This document shows positions 16,629 through 26,734 of a DNA stretch of 64,000 nt, piece by piece. The stretch covers positions 186,001 through 250,000 of the forward strand of contig BEIJ01000002.1 in NCBI GenBank assembly GCA_002923375.1, given 5' to 3'. The notes below the pieces were generated by a model. The model did no database searches, was not told where the DNA came from, and worked only from the letters and a program-made list of their open reading frames with translations. A program made the position numbers and the translations under genes. This DNA is from a bacterium HR33 (GTDB lineage: Bacteria > Gemmatimonadota > Gemmatimonadetes > Gemmatimonadales > GWC2-71-9). The number at the start of each line of letters is the position of its first letter. The first letter of the stretch is position 1.

Positions 16629-18611
16629 ATGTCCGACTTCTATTTCAAGGCGTTGGCCGCTCGGGGCGGCTTTCTGTTGGTTTGGTTTTCCTTGATGCTT
16701 GCCGGATGCGGAACGTCTCCCGCAAATCGAGCTGTGGTGGCCCCGCAGCCGGAGGGGCCGCCGAGCCCCGATCCGCGGATCGGGCTCAAGCCCGGACTGT
16801 TCGACGCGGGACAGGCGCTATGGAACCTGAGGTTGGTCGCCCAGACGCCGCCGCCGCGGGAGTTCGTGGGCATCACCAATTCCGATTTGGCATTCACCGG
16901 CAACTACGTGATTCAAGGCAATTACAACGGCTTTCAAATCTGGGACGTTTCCGATCCCGCGAATCCGTCGCTGGTGGTGGGTTACGTCTGTCCCGCGAGC
17001 CAGAGTGATGTTTCGGTTTACAAGAACCTGCTCTTCGTGTCGGCGGAGGGACTCAGCAGCCGGCTGGACTGCGGAACCCAGGGCGTGCCGGAGGCGGTGA
17101 GCAAAGACCGGATCAGGGGCATAAGAATCTTCGACATCAGCGACATCCGGAATCCCAAATACGTGGGCAACGTCCAAACTTGCCGGGGTTCTCACACTCA
17201 CACGGTGGTGGAGGGTCCCAACGACAAGGAGAACGTCTATATCTACGTCTCGGGATCGGCGCCGGTGCGTTCGTCCGAGGAGCTCCCCGGCTGTTCGCGC
17301 CTGCCGCCGGATGAGGATCCCAACACGGCGCTTTTCAGGATCGAGGTCATCAGGGTTCCGCTGGCCCATCCGGAACAGGCGGCGATCGTCAGCTCCCCGA
17401 GGATCTTCACCGGCCTGGTAGCTCCTCCGCGTCACGGCTTGGCACCGGAGGACATCAGGGAGCTGGAAGAAGCGCGCGCCCGGGGCGAATTCATAGTAGA
17501 TGTCGAAGGACAGCCGATGCGCGTGCCCAACCAGATAGTGCGGGTTATGCTGGACAGTTTGGTGCGCGCCCGGGGAGACAGCGGTGCCGCGACCGGATCC
17601 GACAGCGCGCTTTTGCGCCAGATCTTGCCCGCGATGTTCGAGCAGATGATCCGCGAAAGGAGGGGCCCCGGTCCCCGGCCGGGTCCGGATCAGTGCCACG
17701 ACATTACGGTTTATCCCGCAATCGGGCTGGCGGGAGGAGCGTGCGAGGGGTACGGCCTGCTGATCGATATCTCCGATCCCGTCAATCCGCGGAGGATCGA
17801 CGCTGCCGCCGATTCCAACTTCGCCTACTGGCACTCCGCGACGTTCAATAACGATGGCACCAAGGTGCTGTTCAGTGACGAGTGGGGCGGCGGCGGGCAG
17901 CCCAAGTGCCGGGCGACCGATCCCAAGGAGTGGGGCGGAAACGCGATTTTCACCATCGAGAACCGCAAGCTCCGCTTCCGCAGTTATTACAAGATTCCGG
18001 CGCCCCAGACCCGGCTGGAAAACTGCGTGGCGCACAACGGATCTTTGATTCCCATCCCCGGGCGCGATGTAATGGTGCAGGCATGGTATCAGGGCGGAAT
18101 CTCGGTGTTCGATTGGACGGATCCCGACCGCCCGTTCGAGATCGCTTTCTTCGACCGCGGGCCGGTGGATTCCACCAGGATGCGGTCCGGAGGGAGTTGG
18201 TCGGCTTACTGGTACAACGGCTACATCTACAGTTCCGAAATAGCGCGGGGGCTGGACATCCTGGAGCTGGTGCCGAGCGCCTATCTCACGGAGAACGAGA
18301 TAGCGGCGGCAAAGACCGCACGGTTGGAGTATCTGAACGTGCAGGGGCAGCCGCGCTATGAATGGCCCGCCACGTTTGTACTGGCCCGGGCGTATCTCGA
18401 CCAGTTGGAGCGGTCGCGTGGTTTGCCGGCCGATCGCATCGCGGCGGCGCACCGGTTGCTGAGCGAGGCGGAGGCGGCCGGTACGCAGCGGCGGAGGGAA
18501 CTGTTGTCGCGCCTGGCATCCGAATTGGATGCACAGGCGGCTCGATCCTCGGACGCTGGCAAGGTACGCTTGCTGCGAGACACGATCCGGCAGCTGGCAG
18601 GCGTAAGTTGA
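16629..18611 (+). CDS. LVIVD-repeat lipoprotein
   Basis: A 660-residue protein with lipobox LMLAGC near residue 26. The body contains LVIVD-type repeats (GFQIWDVSDPANPSLV, GIRIFDISDIRNPKYV, LLIDISDPVNPRRI, ISVFDWTDPDRPFEI) that form a beta-propeller. A non-repeat insertion of about 130 residues lies near residues 240-370. The C-terminal ~75 residues are rich in R, E, L and A and likely form a coiled helix. The N-terminal ATG at 16629 is preferred to the GTG at 16590 because it starts the signal directly. Function unknown; proteins of this type are abundant in Gemmatimonadota. Confidence 0.82.
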   Translation: MSDFYFKALAARGGFLLVWFSLMLAGCGTSPANRAVVAPQPEGPPSPDPRIGLKPGLFDAGQALWNLRLVAQTPPPREFVGITNSDLAFTGNYVIQGNYNGFQIWDVSDPANPSLVVGYVCPASQSDVSVYKNLLFVSAEGLSSRLDCGTQGVPEAVSKDRIRGIRIFDISDIRNPKYVGNVQTCRGSHTHTVVEGPNDKENVYIYVSGSAPVRSSEELPGCSRLPPDEDPNTALFRIEVIRVPLAHPEQAAIVSSPRIFTGLVAPPRHGLAPEDIRELEEARARGEFIVDVEGQPMRVPNQIVRVMLDSLVRARGDSGAATGSDSALLRQILPAMFEQMIRERRGPGPRPGPDQCHDITVYPAIGLAGGACEGYGLLIDISDPVNPRRIDAAADSNFAYWHSATFNNDGTKVLFSDEWGGGGQPKCRATDPKEWGGNAIFTIENRKLRFRSYYKIPAPQTRLENCVAHNGSLIPIPGRDVMVQAWYQGGISVFDWTDPDRPFEIAFFDRGPVDSTRMRSGGSWSAYWYNGYIYSSEIARGLDILELVPSAYLTENEIAAAKTARLEYLNVQGQPRYEWPATFVLARAYLDQLERSRGLPADRIAAAHRLLSEAEAAGTQRRRELLSRLASELDAQAARSSDAGKVRLLRDTIRQLAGVS

Positions 18612-18715
18612 ACCTGGATTTTCCCTCGGGGTGAGCCGCATATACGGAAGACGGCGAAGGAGGCGTGCGGGAGTCGGTCCCCGGCGCTGGCAATAGTGTC
18701 ACCATGTCGGTCTCC

Positions 18716-18720
18716 GGAGG
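18716..18720 (+). promoter_or_regulatory. ribosome binding site deciding the M14 start
   Basis: GGAGG seven bases before the ATG at 18728. It favours that start, which opens directly with a signal peptide, over the GTG at 18665. Confidence 0.7.
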
Positions 18721-18727
18721 TTTCCAA

Positions 18728-21673
18728 ATGTATAGCAGGCTGCTCTCCGCAATAACAATAGGTTGGTGGGCGATTGCGGCGGCTTTGGCAACCCGGCCGC
18801 CCGTACTCTCGGCTCAAGCACCCAGTCAAAAAATCGACGAGGAGTATACCGAGAAAATTCGGGAGTACCTCCAGGATCCCAGGATCACCACGGAACTGGT
18901 GGACCATCTACCCGCTTCCGAAACCGTTCCCACACCGCTCAAGTTCTTCGGCAGGATAGTGGGCACCCCGGGGGAGCTTACTTACGCCAAGGACATCCAC
19001 CGCTATTTGGCCGCGGTGGATCAGGCCTCCGACCGTGTGGCGATGTGGAGCATCGGAAAGACCGAGGAGGGCCGCGACATGGTGCTGGTGGCGGTGGCGG
19101 ACGAAGCCACCATTCGGGACTTGCAGCGCTACCGCGCCATGCTGGCCGAGCTGAGCGATCCCCGGAGAACCGCCGAGGACCGCGCGCGGGAGCTGATCCG
19201 CACCGCCAAGCCGATTTACTGGATCACCAGCGGGATGCACTCGCCTGAGACCGGCGGTCCCGAAATGCTGATGGAGCTCGCGTATCGCCTGGCGGTGGAA
19301 GAAACGCCGTTCATTCAGTCGATCCGAAACAACGTTATCACTTTCATTACCCCGGTGGTGGAAGTGGACGGTCGGGAGAAGCAGGTCGATACGTATTATT
19401 TCAACAAAAAACTGCCCAAGGGCTCCCAGAGGTTGCCGCTCATGTACTGGGGCAAATACGTAGCGCACGACAACAACCGCGATCAGATCGGACAGTTTCT
19501 CAAGCTGAGCCAGAACATCACCCGGACTTTCTTGGAGTGGCACCCGACCATTTTGCACGATCTCCACGAGGCCCAGTCGTATCTCTACGTGTCCACCGGA
19601 ACCGGTCCCTACAACGAGCAGCTGGATCCCATCACGATCAACGAGTGGTGGATGCTCGCCGAAAACGACGTAATGGAGATGACCAAGCGCGGCGTGCCGG
19701 GCGTGTGGACTTACGGGTTCTACGACGGTTGGGTCCCCAACTACATGTTTTTCGTGGCTCACACCCACAACGCTATCGGACGGTTTTACGAGGTCCAGAG
19801 CTACGGTCCTGACATAGTGGAGGAACTGCGCCTGCCCCCTACGGTAACCAGCCGAGAGTGGTTTCGGCCCAATCCTCCCCTTTCTTCGATTCGGTGGGGC
19901 CCGCGAAACAATGTCAACATCCAGCAGTCGGCTCTGCTGTTCGCCCTCAAGCATGTGGGCGATCATCGTGAACTCTATCTGGAAAATTACTGGCTGAAGA
20001 ACGTCCGGTCCGTTGAGCGAGGCCGCAACGGTCCGGTGTTCGCCTGGGTCGTTCCGGCGCGGCAGCGCCGCAAAGCGGATGCGGCTCAGGCGGTCAACGA
20101 CCTGCGGCGCCAGGGACTCGAGTTCCACCGCGCGACACGGGCGTTTAGGGGAGGGGGCGTTGAGGTCGAGCCCGGAGACTACATCATCCGCGCCGACCAG
20201 CCGTACCGCACCCTGGCCGACATGTACTTCTCTCTGCAGAACTATGCGCCGGGAAACCCCCGTCCCTACGACGACACCGGGTGGACCTACCAGTTGATGC
20301 GGAATCTTGTGATCCGTCCGGTGACGGACCGAGCGATTCTCCAGGAGCCCATGACCCCCATCACCGAGGACGTGACCGCTCCCGGAGGGATCGAAGGGAA
20401 CGGCCGGGTCCTGATAGTGGATCACACTACCGACCTCAATCTCATGACTTTCCGTTTCAAGCATGCGCGCGTCAGAATGTACGCTGCGGAGGAGGATTTC
20501 GAACTCGCCGGACATCGTTTCCGGGCCGGCGCTTTCATCGTGCCCGATGCCGACCGCGCCGCGCTGGAGACCACAATCCGTACTCTCGGACTTTCCGCCT
20601 GGGCTACCAATACCATGCCCAAGGTCGGGATGCACGAGCTCGATCTCCCCAGGATCGGCTACGTCCACAGCTGGCAGCGAACCCAAGACGAAGGATGGGT
20701 GCGGGCGGCCCTGGATTACTACGGAGTGCCGTACACTTATTTCTCCGATCAAAAACTGCGCGAAGGCAACCTCAGGGCTAAGTACGACGTCATCATCTTT
20801 CCCCATGTTGGCGGGAGCGCACAGTCACAGGTAAACGGAATTCCCAAGACCTCTCCCACTCCGCTCCCCTACAGGCGCACCGCGGAGACGCCCAACCTGG
20901 GAGCGCTGGACGAGAGCGACGATATCCGCGGGGGCATGGGTCTGGAAGGACTGCTGGAACTGGTCAAGTTCGTCGAGGAAGGCGGGACGCTGATCGTAGA
21001 GGGCTCGACCTCCATCATCTTCCCAGAATACGGCATTACCTCCGGGATCGCTGTCGAAGATCCGGATCGGCTTTTTGCCCGGGGGACGATCCTGAGAGGA
21101 ATCATCCGAGACAGAAACAGCCCCCTGGTGTACGGCTACGAGGGCGACCAGTTGCCGGTCTATTTCAACCAGGGCCCGGTCCTCAACGTGTCATCCGGTC
21201 CCGGTACCGGTTTCTTCGGCGGCGGGCAGGGACAAATACCCGGAGTAGGCCAGAATATCACTCCCATGGCCAACCGCTTGCGCCTCTCGCCCTGGGAACG
21301 CGCGGATACCGCCGCCGGGCCGCGCGGGCAGCGAGCGGACAGTGCGGAGGCCGCGATCTTCCGCCAACTGGCACGCCAGTTCGGCCTGGCCATAGACGAG
21401 AGTCGGCCGCGGGTGATCATGGCGTTTCCCCGGAATCCGGACGAGATGCTTTTATCCGGCACGCTGGTGGGCGGAGAGGCCCTTTCCAACCGGGCTCAGG
21501 TTATCGACGCTTCCGTGGGACAGGGACACGTGGTGATGTTTGCTATCCGCCCGTTCTGGCGATGGCAGACCCAAGGGACATTCTTCCTGGCGTTCAACGC
21601 GATCCTGAATTGGAACGATCTGGATGCCGGCAAGCCGGAGCCGGCGGCCGAAGCTCCGGGAGATATATTTTGA
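18728..21673 (+). CDS. secreted M14-family zinc carboxypeptidase-like protein
   Basis: A 981-residue exported enzyme, signal peptide ending VLSA-QAP. The M14 domain (residues ~75-400) has the zinc motif H171-S-P-E174 in SGMHSPETGG, the third ligand in HDLHEAQSY (277-280), NNRD near 249-252 and a probable catalytic glutamate E355 in FYEVQSYG. The remaining ~550 residues include a domain with VIIFPHVGG and GGTLIVEGST, like the glutamine-amidotransferase-like tail common in this subfamily. It likely cleaves C-terminal residues from peptides or peptidoglycan outside the cytoplasm. A relative with an altered zinc motif is encoded at 39244-41883. Confidence 0.88.
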   Translation: MYSRLLSAITIGWWAIAAALATRPPVLSAQAPSQKIDEEYTEKIREYLQDPRITTELVDHLPASETVPTPLKFFGRIVGTPGELTYAKDIHRYLAAVDQASDRVAMWSIGKTEEGRDMVLVAVADEATIRDLQRYRAMLAELSDPRRTAEDRARELIRTAKPIYWITSGMHSPETGGPEMLMELAYRLAVEETPFIQSIRNNVITFITPVVEVDGREKQVDTYYFNKKLPKGSQRLPLMYWGKYVAHDNNRDQIGQFLKLSQNITRTFLEWHPTILHDLHEAQSYLYVSTGTGPYNEQLDPITINEWWMLAENDVMEMTKRGVPGVWTYGFYDGWVPNYMFFVAHTHNAIGRFYEVQSYGPDIVEELRLPPTVTSREWFRPNPPLSSIRWGPRNNVNIQQSALLFALKHVGDHRELYLENYWLKNVRSVERGRNGPVFAWVVPARQRRKADAAQAVNDLRRQGLEFHRATRAFRGGGVEVEPGDYIIRADQPYRTLADMYFSLQNYAPGNPRPYDDTGWTYQLMRNLVIRPVTDRAILQEPMTPITEDVTAPGGIEGNGRVLIVDHTTDLNLMTFRFKHARVRMYAAEEDFELAGHRFRAGAFIVPDADRAALETTIRTLGLSAWATNTMPKVGMHELDLPRIGYVHSWQRTQDEGWVRAALDYYGVPYTYFSDQKLREGNLRAKYDVIIFPHVGGSAQSQVNGIPKTSPTPLPYRRTAETPNLGALDESDDIRGGMGLEGLLELVKFVEEGGTLIVEGSTSIIFPEYGITSGIAVEDPDRLFARGTILRGIIRDRNSPLVYGYEGDQLPVYFNQGPVLNVSSGPGTGFFGGGQGQIPGVGQNITPMANRLRLSPWERADTAAGPRGQRADSAEAAIFRQLARQFGLAIDESRPRVIMAFPRNPDEMLLSGTLVGGEALSNRAQVIDASVGQGHVVMFAIRPFWRWQTQGTFFLAFNAILNWNDLDAGKPEPAAEAPGDIF

Positions 21674-21826
21674 GACGGCGATCGGCTGCGGTGGTTTCTG
21701 TTTTTGAAACCGGCGCCCGGTAAAAGTCGTATGGCCGTTGTCGAAGGGCGCCTCAGGCCGGCCGCGCTCCTTTGCGGGCTGCGGACCACCGCAGGAAATG
21801 CGAACCTCAATCCAGAGAGGCCAGTT

Positions 21827-22573
21827 ATGTGGGGAAATCTCGCGCGTTGCCTTCCGTTGCTGAGCTTGATAGCGGCTCCCGCGATCGTTCAGGCCCAGTC
21901 GGTTGACGAAGTCCTGCAGAGGTATTTCCAGGCCTCGGGAGGACTGGACAAGATGAAAGCCGTTCAGGCCACCCGGGTGAGCGGCCGCATGAGCGTGGGT
22001 CAGGGCATGGAAGCGACTTTCGTCAGAACCAGCAAGCGGCCCAACAAGGTCCGGCTGGAATTCACGGTGCAGGGAGTGACCGGAATCCAGGCCTACGACG
22101 GGGAGACCGCCTGGATGCTGATGCCTTTCATGGGGCAGACTCAACCTGAACTGATGCCGCCGGATCTCGCCCGGGCGATGCAGGAAGAAGCCGATTTTGA
22201 CGGGCCGCTGGTGGACTATCAGACCAAAGGGCACCAGGTGGAGCTGGTGGGCAGGGAGTCGGTCGAAGGAACGCCGGCTTACAAGCTCAAGGTTACGCTC
22301 AAGAACGGCGATGTGAGCTTCTACTACCTGGACGCCGAGTATTACTTGCCGCTCAGGACCGAGAGCACGCGCCGGTTCCAGGGGCAGGAGTTCAACGTGG
22401 TAACCAGCTTCGGTGACTACAAGGAAGTCGGCGGATTGATGATGCCCCATGCCATCACGGTCACCGGGCAGGGTCCCGCGGCGCAACAGCTGATCATAGA
22501 AAAAGTGGAGCTGAATCCCGAGATTCCCGACGAGCACTTCCGCATGCCCCCCAAGCAGGGCGGCGAGCTGTAG
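21827..22573 (+). CDS. LolA/LppX-like periplasmic lipoprotein-carrier-type protein
   Basis: The 248-residue product has a cleavable signal (PAIVQA-QS) and begins the mature part with VDEVLQRYFQASGGLDKMKAV, a common opening for outer-membrane lipoprotein-sorting-type proteins. The rest is predicted beta-rich with GIQAYDGETAWML and YYLDAEYYLPLR, as in the half-barrel LolA/LppX/YceB-like superfamily that binds lipid moieties. AGAGAGG at 21814-21820 precedes the ATG by six bases. It sits between an M14 peptidase and a sortilin-like gene. Substrate not shown. Confidence 0.7.
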   Translation: MWGNLARCLPLLSLIAAPAIVQAQSVDEVLQRYFQASGGLDKMKAVQATRVSGRMSVGQGMEATFVRTSKRPNKVRLEFTVQGVTGIQAYDGETAWMLMPFMGQTQPELMPPDLARAMQEEADFDGPLVDYQTKGHQVELVGRESVEGTPAYKLKVTLKNGDVSFYYLDAEYYLPLRTESTRRFQGQEFNVVTSFGDYKEVGGLMMPHAITVTGQGPAAQQLIIEKVELNPEIPDEHFRMPPKQGGEL

Positions 22574-22592
22574 CCCGGGCGGAGTTACCCCA

Positions 22593-25500
22593 ATGGGAAA
22601 CCGTTGGGCGCGCAGGCGCGCGCACGCCGCCTGCAGTGGAAGAAGGGTGTGGAGTCCCGCCGCGGTGGAGAGGAGCTGGGCTTCCGGTAGGTCTCTGGGC
22701 CTTCGCCCGGGGGCTGTTCTTGCGATGGCGGTTCTTGCCGTCCCCCTCTTCAAAGCGGGTCCGCTTGGCGGCCAGCAAGGGGCACCGGTCCTGGACTCGG
22801 ACGTTCTTGGCGGTTTGGTCCCGCGGGCGATCGGGCCCGCCACCACCAGCGGGCGAATCTCGGCCATAGACGCGGTCCCTACCGATCCGCTCACCATCTA
22901 TGTCGGTGCCGCGGGCGGTGGCGTATGGAAGTCCGAGGATGGCGGCATCACCTTCAAGCCGATCTTCGACGATTATCCTCAGTCGATCGGAGCCATAGCG
23001 GTCGATCCGTCGAACCCGCGGACGGTGTGGGTGGGAACCGGAGAATCTTGGGTGCGCAACAGCGTTTCGGTCGGCTTCGGCGTGTACAAGAGCACCGACG
23101 GCGGCGAAACCTGGCGGTTGGCAGGGCTGGAGCGCTCCGAGCGGATCGCACGGATCGTGGTTCATCCCAAGCAGAGCGACATCGTGTACGTCTGTGCTAC
23201 CGGCCCCGCGTTCAGCTCCGGCGGCGAGCGGGGAGTTTACCAGACGACCGACGGCGGCAAGACGTTTCGCCGGGTTTTGTTCGTGAACGACGATACCGGA
23301 TGCTCGGACCTGGCGATAGATCCCCAGGAGCCCAGGATCCTCTATGCGGGGATGTGGCAGTACCGGAGGCGCGCCGATTTTTTCACCTCCGGTGGTCCGG
23401 GTAGCGGCCTGTACAAGTCCACCGACGGCGGGGAAACCTGGCGTCTCTTGACGAACGGATTGCCGGAGGGAGAGAAAGGGCGGATCGCGGTTGCAGTGGC
23501 ACCCTCTAGGCCTAGTGTGGTGTACGCGCTGGTGGAGGCCAAGACCACCGCGCTATACCGCTCCGAGGATTTGGGCGAGCACTTCGAGCAGGTCAACGCC
23601 TCGAACGTGGTTCAAGCGCGGCCGTTCTACTTCGCCCTGGTGGTGGTGGATCCCACCGATTACAACCGGGTGTACAAGCCCTCGTTTTTCTTGGGAATCT
23701 CCACCGACGGGGGGAGATCGTTTTCTTCTCCCATCACGGGAGAGCAGAATGTTCATTCCGATCACCATGCCCTCTGGGTCAATCCCAAAAACCCACATCA
23801 TCTGATCCTCGGCACCGACGGCGGGGTTTACATGTCGTACGACCGCGGAGCTCACTGGCGCCACGTGCGGGGTCTGCCGGTCGCCCAGTTCTACGAGGTG
23901 AGCTACGATCTGGAGTGGCCCTACAATGTCTATGGCGGTCTCCAGGACAACGGGACTTGGATGGCGCCCTCGCGATCGATCGGCGGCGTGAAGCTTGCCG
24001 ACTGGCGGAACATCGGGATGGGGGACGGGTTCCATGCTTTTCCCGATCCCACGGACCGAGACCTGGTGTACGTGGAGTATCAGGGCGGAAATCTTCTCCG
24101 GGTTCGCAAGTCTACCGGCGAGGTCAAGGAGATAAAGCCCTACGCGGGAGCGGGCGAGCCGAAGCTCCGTTTCAACTGGAACACTCCGGTCCATCTTTCG
24201 CCCACGCAGCCGGGGACGATTTACGTGGGCGCCCAGTATCTGTTTCGTTCCCGGGACCGTGGCGAATCTTGGGAGCGGATCTCGCCCGATCTTACCACGA
24301 ACGATCCGTCGAAGCAGCGGCAGCACGAGTCGGGCGGGCTGACGGTAGACAACACCAGTGCCGAGAACCACACGACCATTTACACCATCAGCGAGTCGCC
24401 GTTGGATCCACAGGTCATCTGGGTGGGGACCGACGACGGGAATCTCCAGGTAACGCGGGACAGCGGGCGCACCTGGCGCAATGTGGCGGCCAACGTTCCG
24501 GGATTGCCGGCCGGTACTTGGGTTTCTCATGTGGAGGCCTCGCGGTTCGGCGCGGGTACGGCGTACGCCACGTTTGACGGTCACTATAGCGGCGATATGC
24601 GGACCTATGTGTATCGCACCACCGATTACGGCGCGACCTGGGAATCTCTGGCCGGCGATAGTCTCGAGGGGTACGCCCATGTGATCCGGGAAGATCCGGT
24701 GAACCCGCAGCTCTTGTTCTTGGGTACCGAGCTCGGTTTGTTCGTCTCGCTGGATGGCGGGGCGAGTTGGGTTCGGTTTCGCTCGGGGTTTCCCAAGGTA
24801 GCGGTGCGCGATCTCGCGATTCATCCGCGGGAGCACGATTTGATCATCGCCACTCACGGGCGCGGGATTTATATCCTGGACGACATCACGCCGCTTCGGG
24901 CTTTGAGCGCCGGAGTACTGGCCCGGGATGCTGTGGTGTTGCCGTCGCGGCCGGCGGTGATGGTGGCGCCGGCGGCGTTGCAGGCTTTTTCTGGCGACGA
25001 CGAGTTCGTGGGTGCGAATCCCGAGGAGGCGGCGATGGTCGCCTATTATCTGAAGCGGCGCCCGTTGTTCGGCGAGCTCAAGTTGTTGGTCTACGATTCG
25101 GCGGGGAATTTGGTCTCTAGCGTTCCCGGCACTCGGCGGCGGGGAGTCAATCGGGTGGCGTGGCCGATGCGGTTGCGTCCTCCCAAGGTGCCGCGGGCTA
25201 CGTCTCTGGTAGCGCAGGCGGGTGCGTTTTGGGGGCCGCGCGTTCCCGAGGGGAAGTACCGGGTGAAGTTGGTGGCGGGGAGCGATTCGCTGGACGCCGA
25301 GGTGTTGTTGGAGCCGGATCCGCGGGTTGCGTATTCGGCGGAGGATCGGGCGGTGCAGGATCGTGCGGCGCTGCGGTTGTACGATTTGGTGCAGCGGTTG
25401 GCTTATGTGGTGGATGCGGTGGTGGAGTTGCGGGACAGTGTGCGGGCGCGTTCGTCGGCCGATGGGGTGAGCGGCGGTTTGCGGCGCCGGTTGAGCGGTT

Positions 25501-25805
25501 TGGCGGATCGGTTGGAAGGGTTTCGTTCGGAGCTGGTGTCCACCAGCGAGGCGGGCCGGATGGCGGGTGAGGAGAAGTTGCGGGAGCGGTTGGTGTCTTT
25601 GTACGGGGCGGTTAACGGTTATGAAGGTAGGCCCACGGCTTCGCAGTTGGAGCAGGTTGAGGTGTTGGCTGCCGAGGTGGAGGCTGCGGAGCGGCGTTTG
25701 GCTCAGCTTGCCGGTTCGGAGCTCCAGGCGCTGAATCGGGAGTTGCGGGGTCGGGGGCTTGGGGTGTTGCGCTTGTTGGCGCGGGAGGAATGGGAGCGGC
25801 GGTGA
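22593..25805 (+). CDS. sortilin/VPS10-type BNR-repeat propeller protein
   Basis: A 1070-residue exported protein. Residues ~80-770 hold many BNR/Asp-box repeats (GVWKSEDGGITF, GVYKSTDGGETW, GVYQTTDGGKTF, LFVSLDGGASW) in the ten-bladed sortilin/VPS10-like arrangement. These proteins are often labelled glycosyl hydrolases, but no catalytic residues are established. The last ~270 residues contain a GEYRVKL-like segment (KYRVKLVAG) and a helical RAL-rich tail. Base use changes clearly in the last third. ATG at 22593 has GGAG about eight bases before it; an ATG at 22725 would start the signal more directly. Confidence 0.85.
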   Translation: MGNRWARRRAHAACSGRRVWSPAAVERSWASGRSLGLRPGAVLAMAVLAVPLFKAGPLGGQQGAPVLDSDVLGGLVPRAIGPATTSGRISAIDAVPTDPLTIYVGAAGGGVWKSEDGGITFKPIFDDYPQSIGAIAVDPSNPRTVWVGTGESWVRNSVSVGFGVYKSTDGGETWRLAGLERSERIARIVVHPKQSDIVYVCATGPAFSSGGERGVYQTTDGGKTFRRVLFVNDDTGCSDLAIDPQEPRILYAGMWQYRRRADFFTSGGPGSGLYKSTDGGETWRLLTNGLPEGEKGRIAVAVAPSRPSVVYALVEAKTTALYRSEDLGEHFEQVNASNVVQARPFYFALVVVDPTDYNRVYKPSFFLGISTDGGRSFSSPITGEQNVHSDHHALWVNPKNPHHLILGTDGGVYMSYDRGAHWRHVRGLPVAQFYEVSYDLEWPYNVYGGLQDNGTWMAPSRSIGGVKLADWRNIGMGDGFHAFPDPTDRDLVYVEYQGGNLLRVRKSTGEVKEIKPYAGAGEPKLRFNWNTPVHLSPTQPGTIYVGAQYLFRSRDRGESWERISPDLTTNDPSKQRQHESGGLTVDNTSAENHTTIYTISESPLDPQVIWVGTDDGNLQVTRDSGRTWRNVAANVPGLPAGTWVSHVEASRFGAGTAYATFDGHYSGDMRTYVYRTTDYGATWESLAGDSLEGYAHVIREDPVNPQLLFLGTELGLFVSLDGGASWVRFRSGFPKVAVRDLAIHPREHDLIIATHGRGIYILDDITPLRALSAGVLARDAVVLPSRPAVMVAPAALQAFSGDDEFVGANPEEAAMVAYYLKRRPLFGELKLLVYDSAGNLVSSVPGTRRRGVNRVAWPMRLRPPKVPRATSLVAQAGAFWGPRVPEGKYRVKLVAGSDSLDAEVLLEPDPRVAYSAEDRAVQDRAALRLYDLVQRLAYVVDAVVELRDSVRARSSADGVSGGLRRRLSGLADRLEGFRSELVSTSEAGRMAGEEKLRERLVSLYGAVNGYEGRPTASQLEQVEVLAAEVEAAERRLAQLAGSELQALNRELRGRGLGVLRLLAREEWERR

Positions 25806-26089
25806 CGATCTAGCAGTACGTGCCGCGCGAGGCTATCCGCTCCTCTGCGATCTCCGCTGGGTGAGCGCAGGTCATGACAACTCTCGATTCTAGGTGAGAT
25901 CCCCGTTATCGCCTCCGCCGGATGTGCCGTCTAATCGGACCGCGACCAGGGAGGATGTAAGTTCACAAAGCCCAGCTGCCAGGTTCTCTCGGCGGGAAGG
26001 AATACCGACAGCGCTGAAAGCAGCCGGCTGAGGCGGAGGCGTAAAGTCCTTATGGGGCTTGGGTCGTCCGGCTCCGGGCGCTTCCGCGA

Positions 26090-26734
26090 TCACCGTTCCC
26101 GGTTCCGAGTCCCCGAGCGTCTACTCACCCGCTCCACCACAATCCCCGCCTCCTCTGGGCAGGTAGAAGGTCCCGTCAGCTTCCCTTCCACCACTACCAA
26201 CGCCCCGCGCCGCAGTCCGGAGAGATCGCCGCTCAGCCAATACTCGGTGCCGTCCTCAGCCCGCAAAACCGGGCAGGGAGCATCGACCGACACAACCTCA
26301 CCCGCCCGCTCCAACACGCCAGCACCGTCGGTGACAAAGAAAAGGTCCGACAGTGCGATCGGATTGAAATAGAAATCGAACACTATGAACCGGTGAGTGA
26401 GATCCCGCCGCGCCCAGGAGGGAACCCGCACCTCCACCTGGAACTCGCCCTTCTCGTCGGTCATCACCTGCGCTATCTCTTCGAACCCAAAACGCACCGC
26501 ACCCATACCGATCCGCAGCGGAGTCAAAGCCGGCATCCGCCCCGACCGGAGCGTCACTGCGGTTCCGGGAGGACCGCTCCGCGGTTGCATCGACTCCACT
26601 CGCCGCATCACGGAATCCAAACGCGCTTGGGGAACGGGCTGGGAAGGGCGATCCTGGGCGCCGGCTACACTCGCCAGCCCCAACTGGAGTAGCAACGACC
26701 AAGCTGCGCAGATGGCCTCAGCGCTACGGTTCAC
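26090..26734 (-). CDS. secreted protein of unknown function
   Basis: The 214-residue product has a signal peptide ending SVAGA-QD. Residues ~45-130 (PPGTAVTLRSGRMP, GEFQVEVRVPSWA) resemble an IPT/TIG-like beta-sandwich. Residues ~145-205 (PCPVLRAEDGTEYWLSGDL, VVVEGKL) resemble the small OB-like folds found in secreted proteins, such as DUF5818. The role is unknown. Its GTG start overlaps the TGA that ends the decayed VapC frame (GTGA at 26731-26734), so the two may once have been translationally coupled, or the gene may lie at the end of a deletion. Confidence 0.6.
   Translation of the reverse strand: MNRSAEAICAAWSLLLQLGLASVAGAQDRPSQPVPQARLDSVMRRVESMQPRSGPPGTAVTLRSGRMPALTPLRIGMGAVRFGFEEIAQVMTDEKGEFQVEVRVPSWARRDLTHRFIVFDFYFNPIALSDLFFVTDGAGVLERAGEVVSVDAPCPVLRAEDGTEYWLSGDLSGLRRGALVVVEGKLTGPSTCPEEAGIVVERVSRRSGTRNRER

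Noticed and set aside
25806-26089. Possible riboswitch or RNA in the 284-base gap after the sortilin-like gene
   Set aside because: I compared it by eye with cobalamin, TPP, SAM and glycine motifs and saw no match; it holds no gene that I can support.
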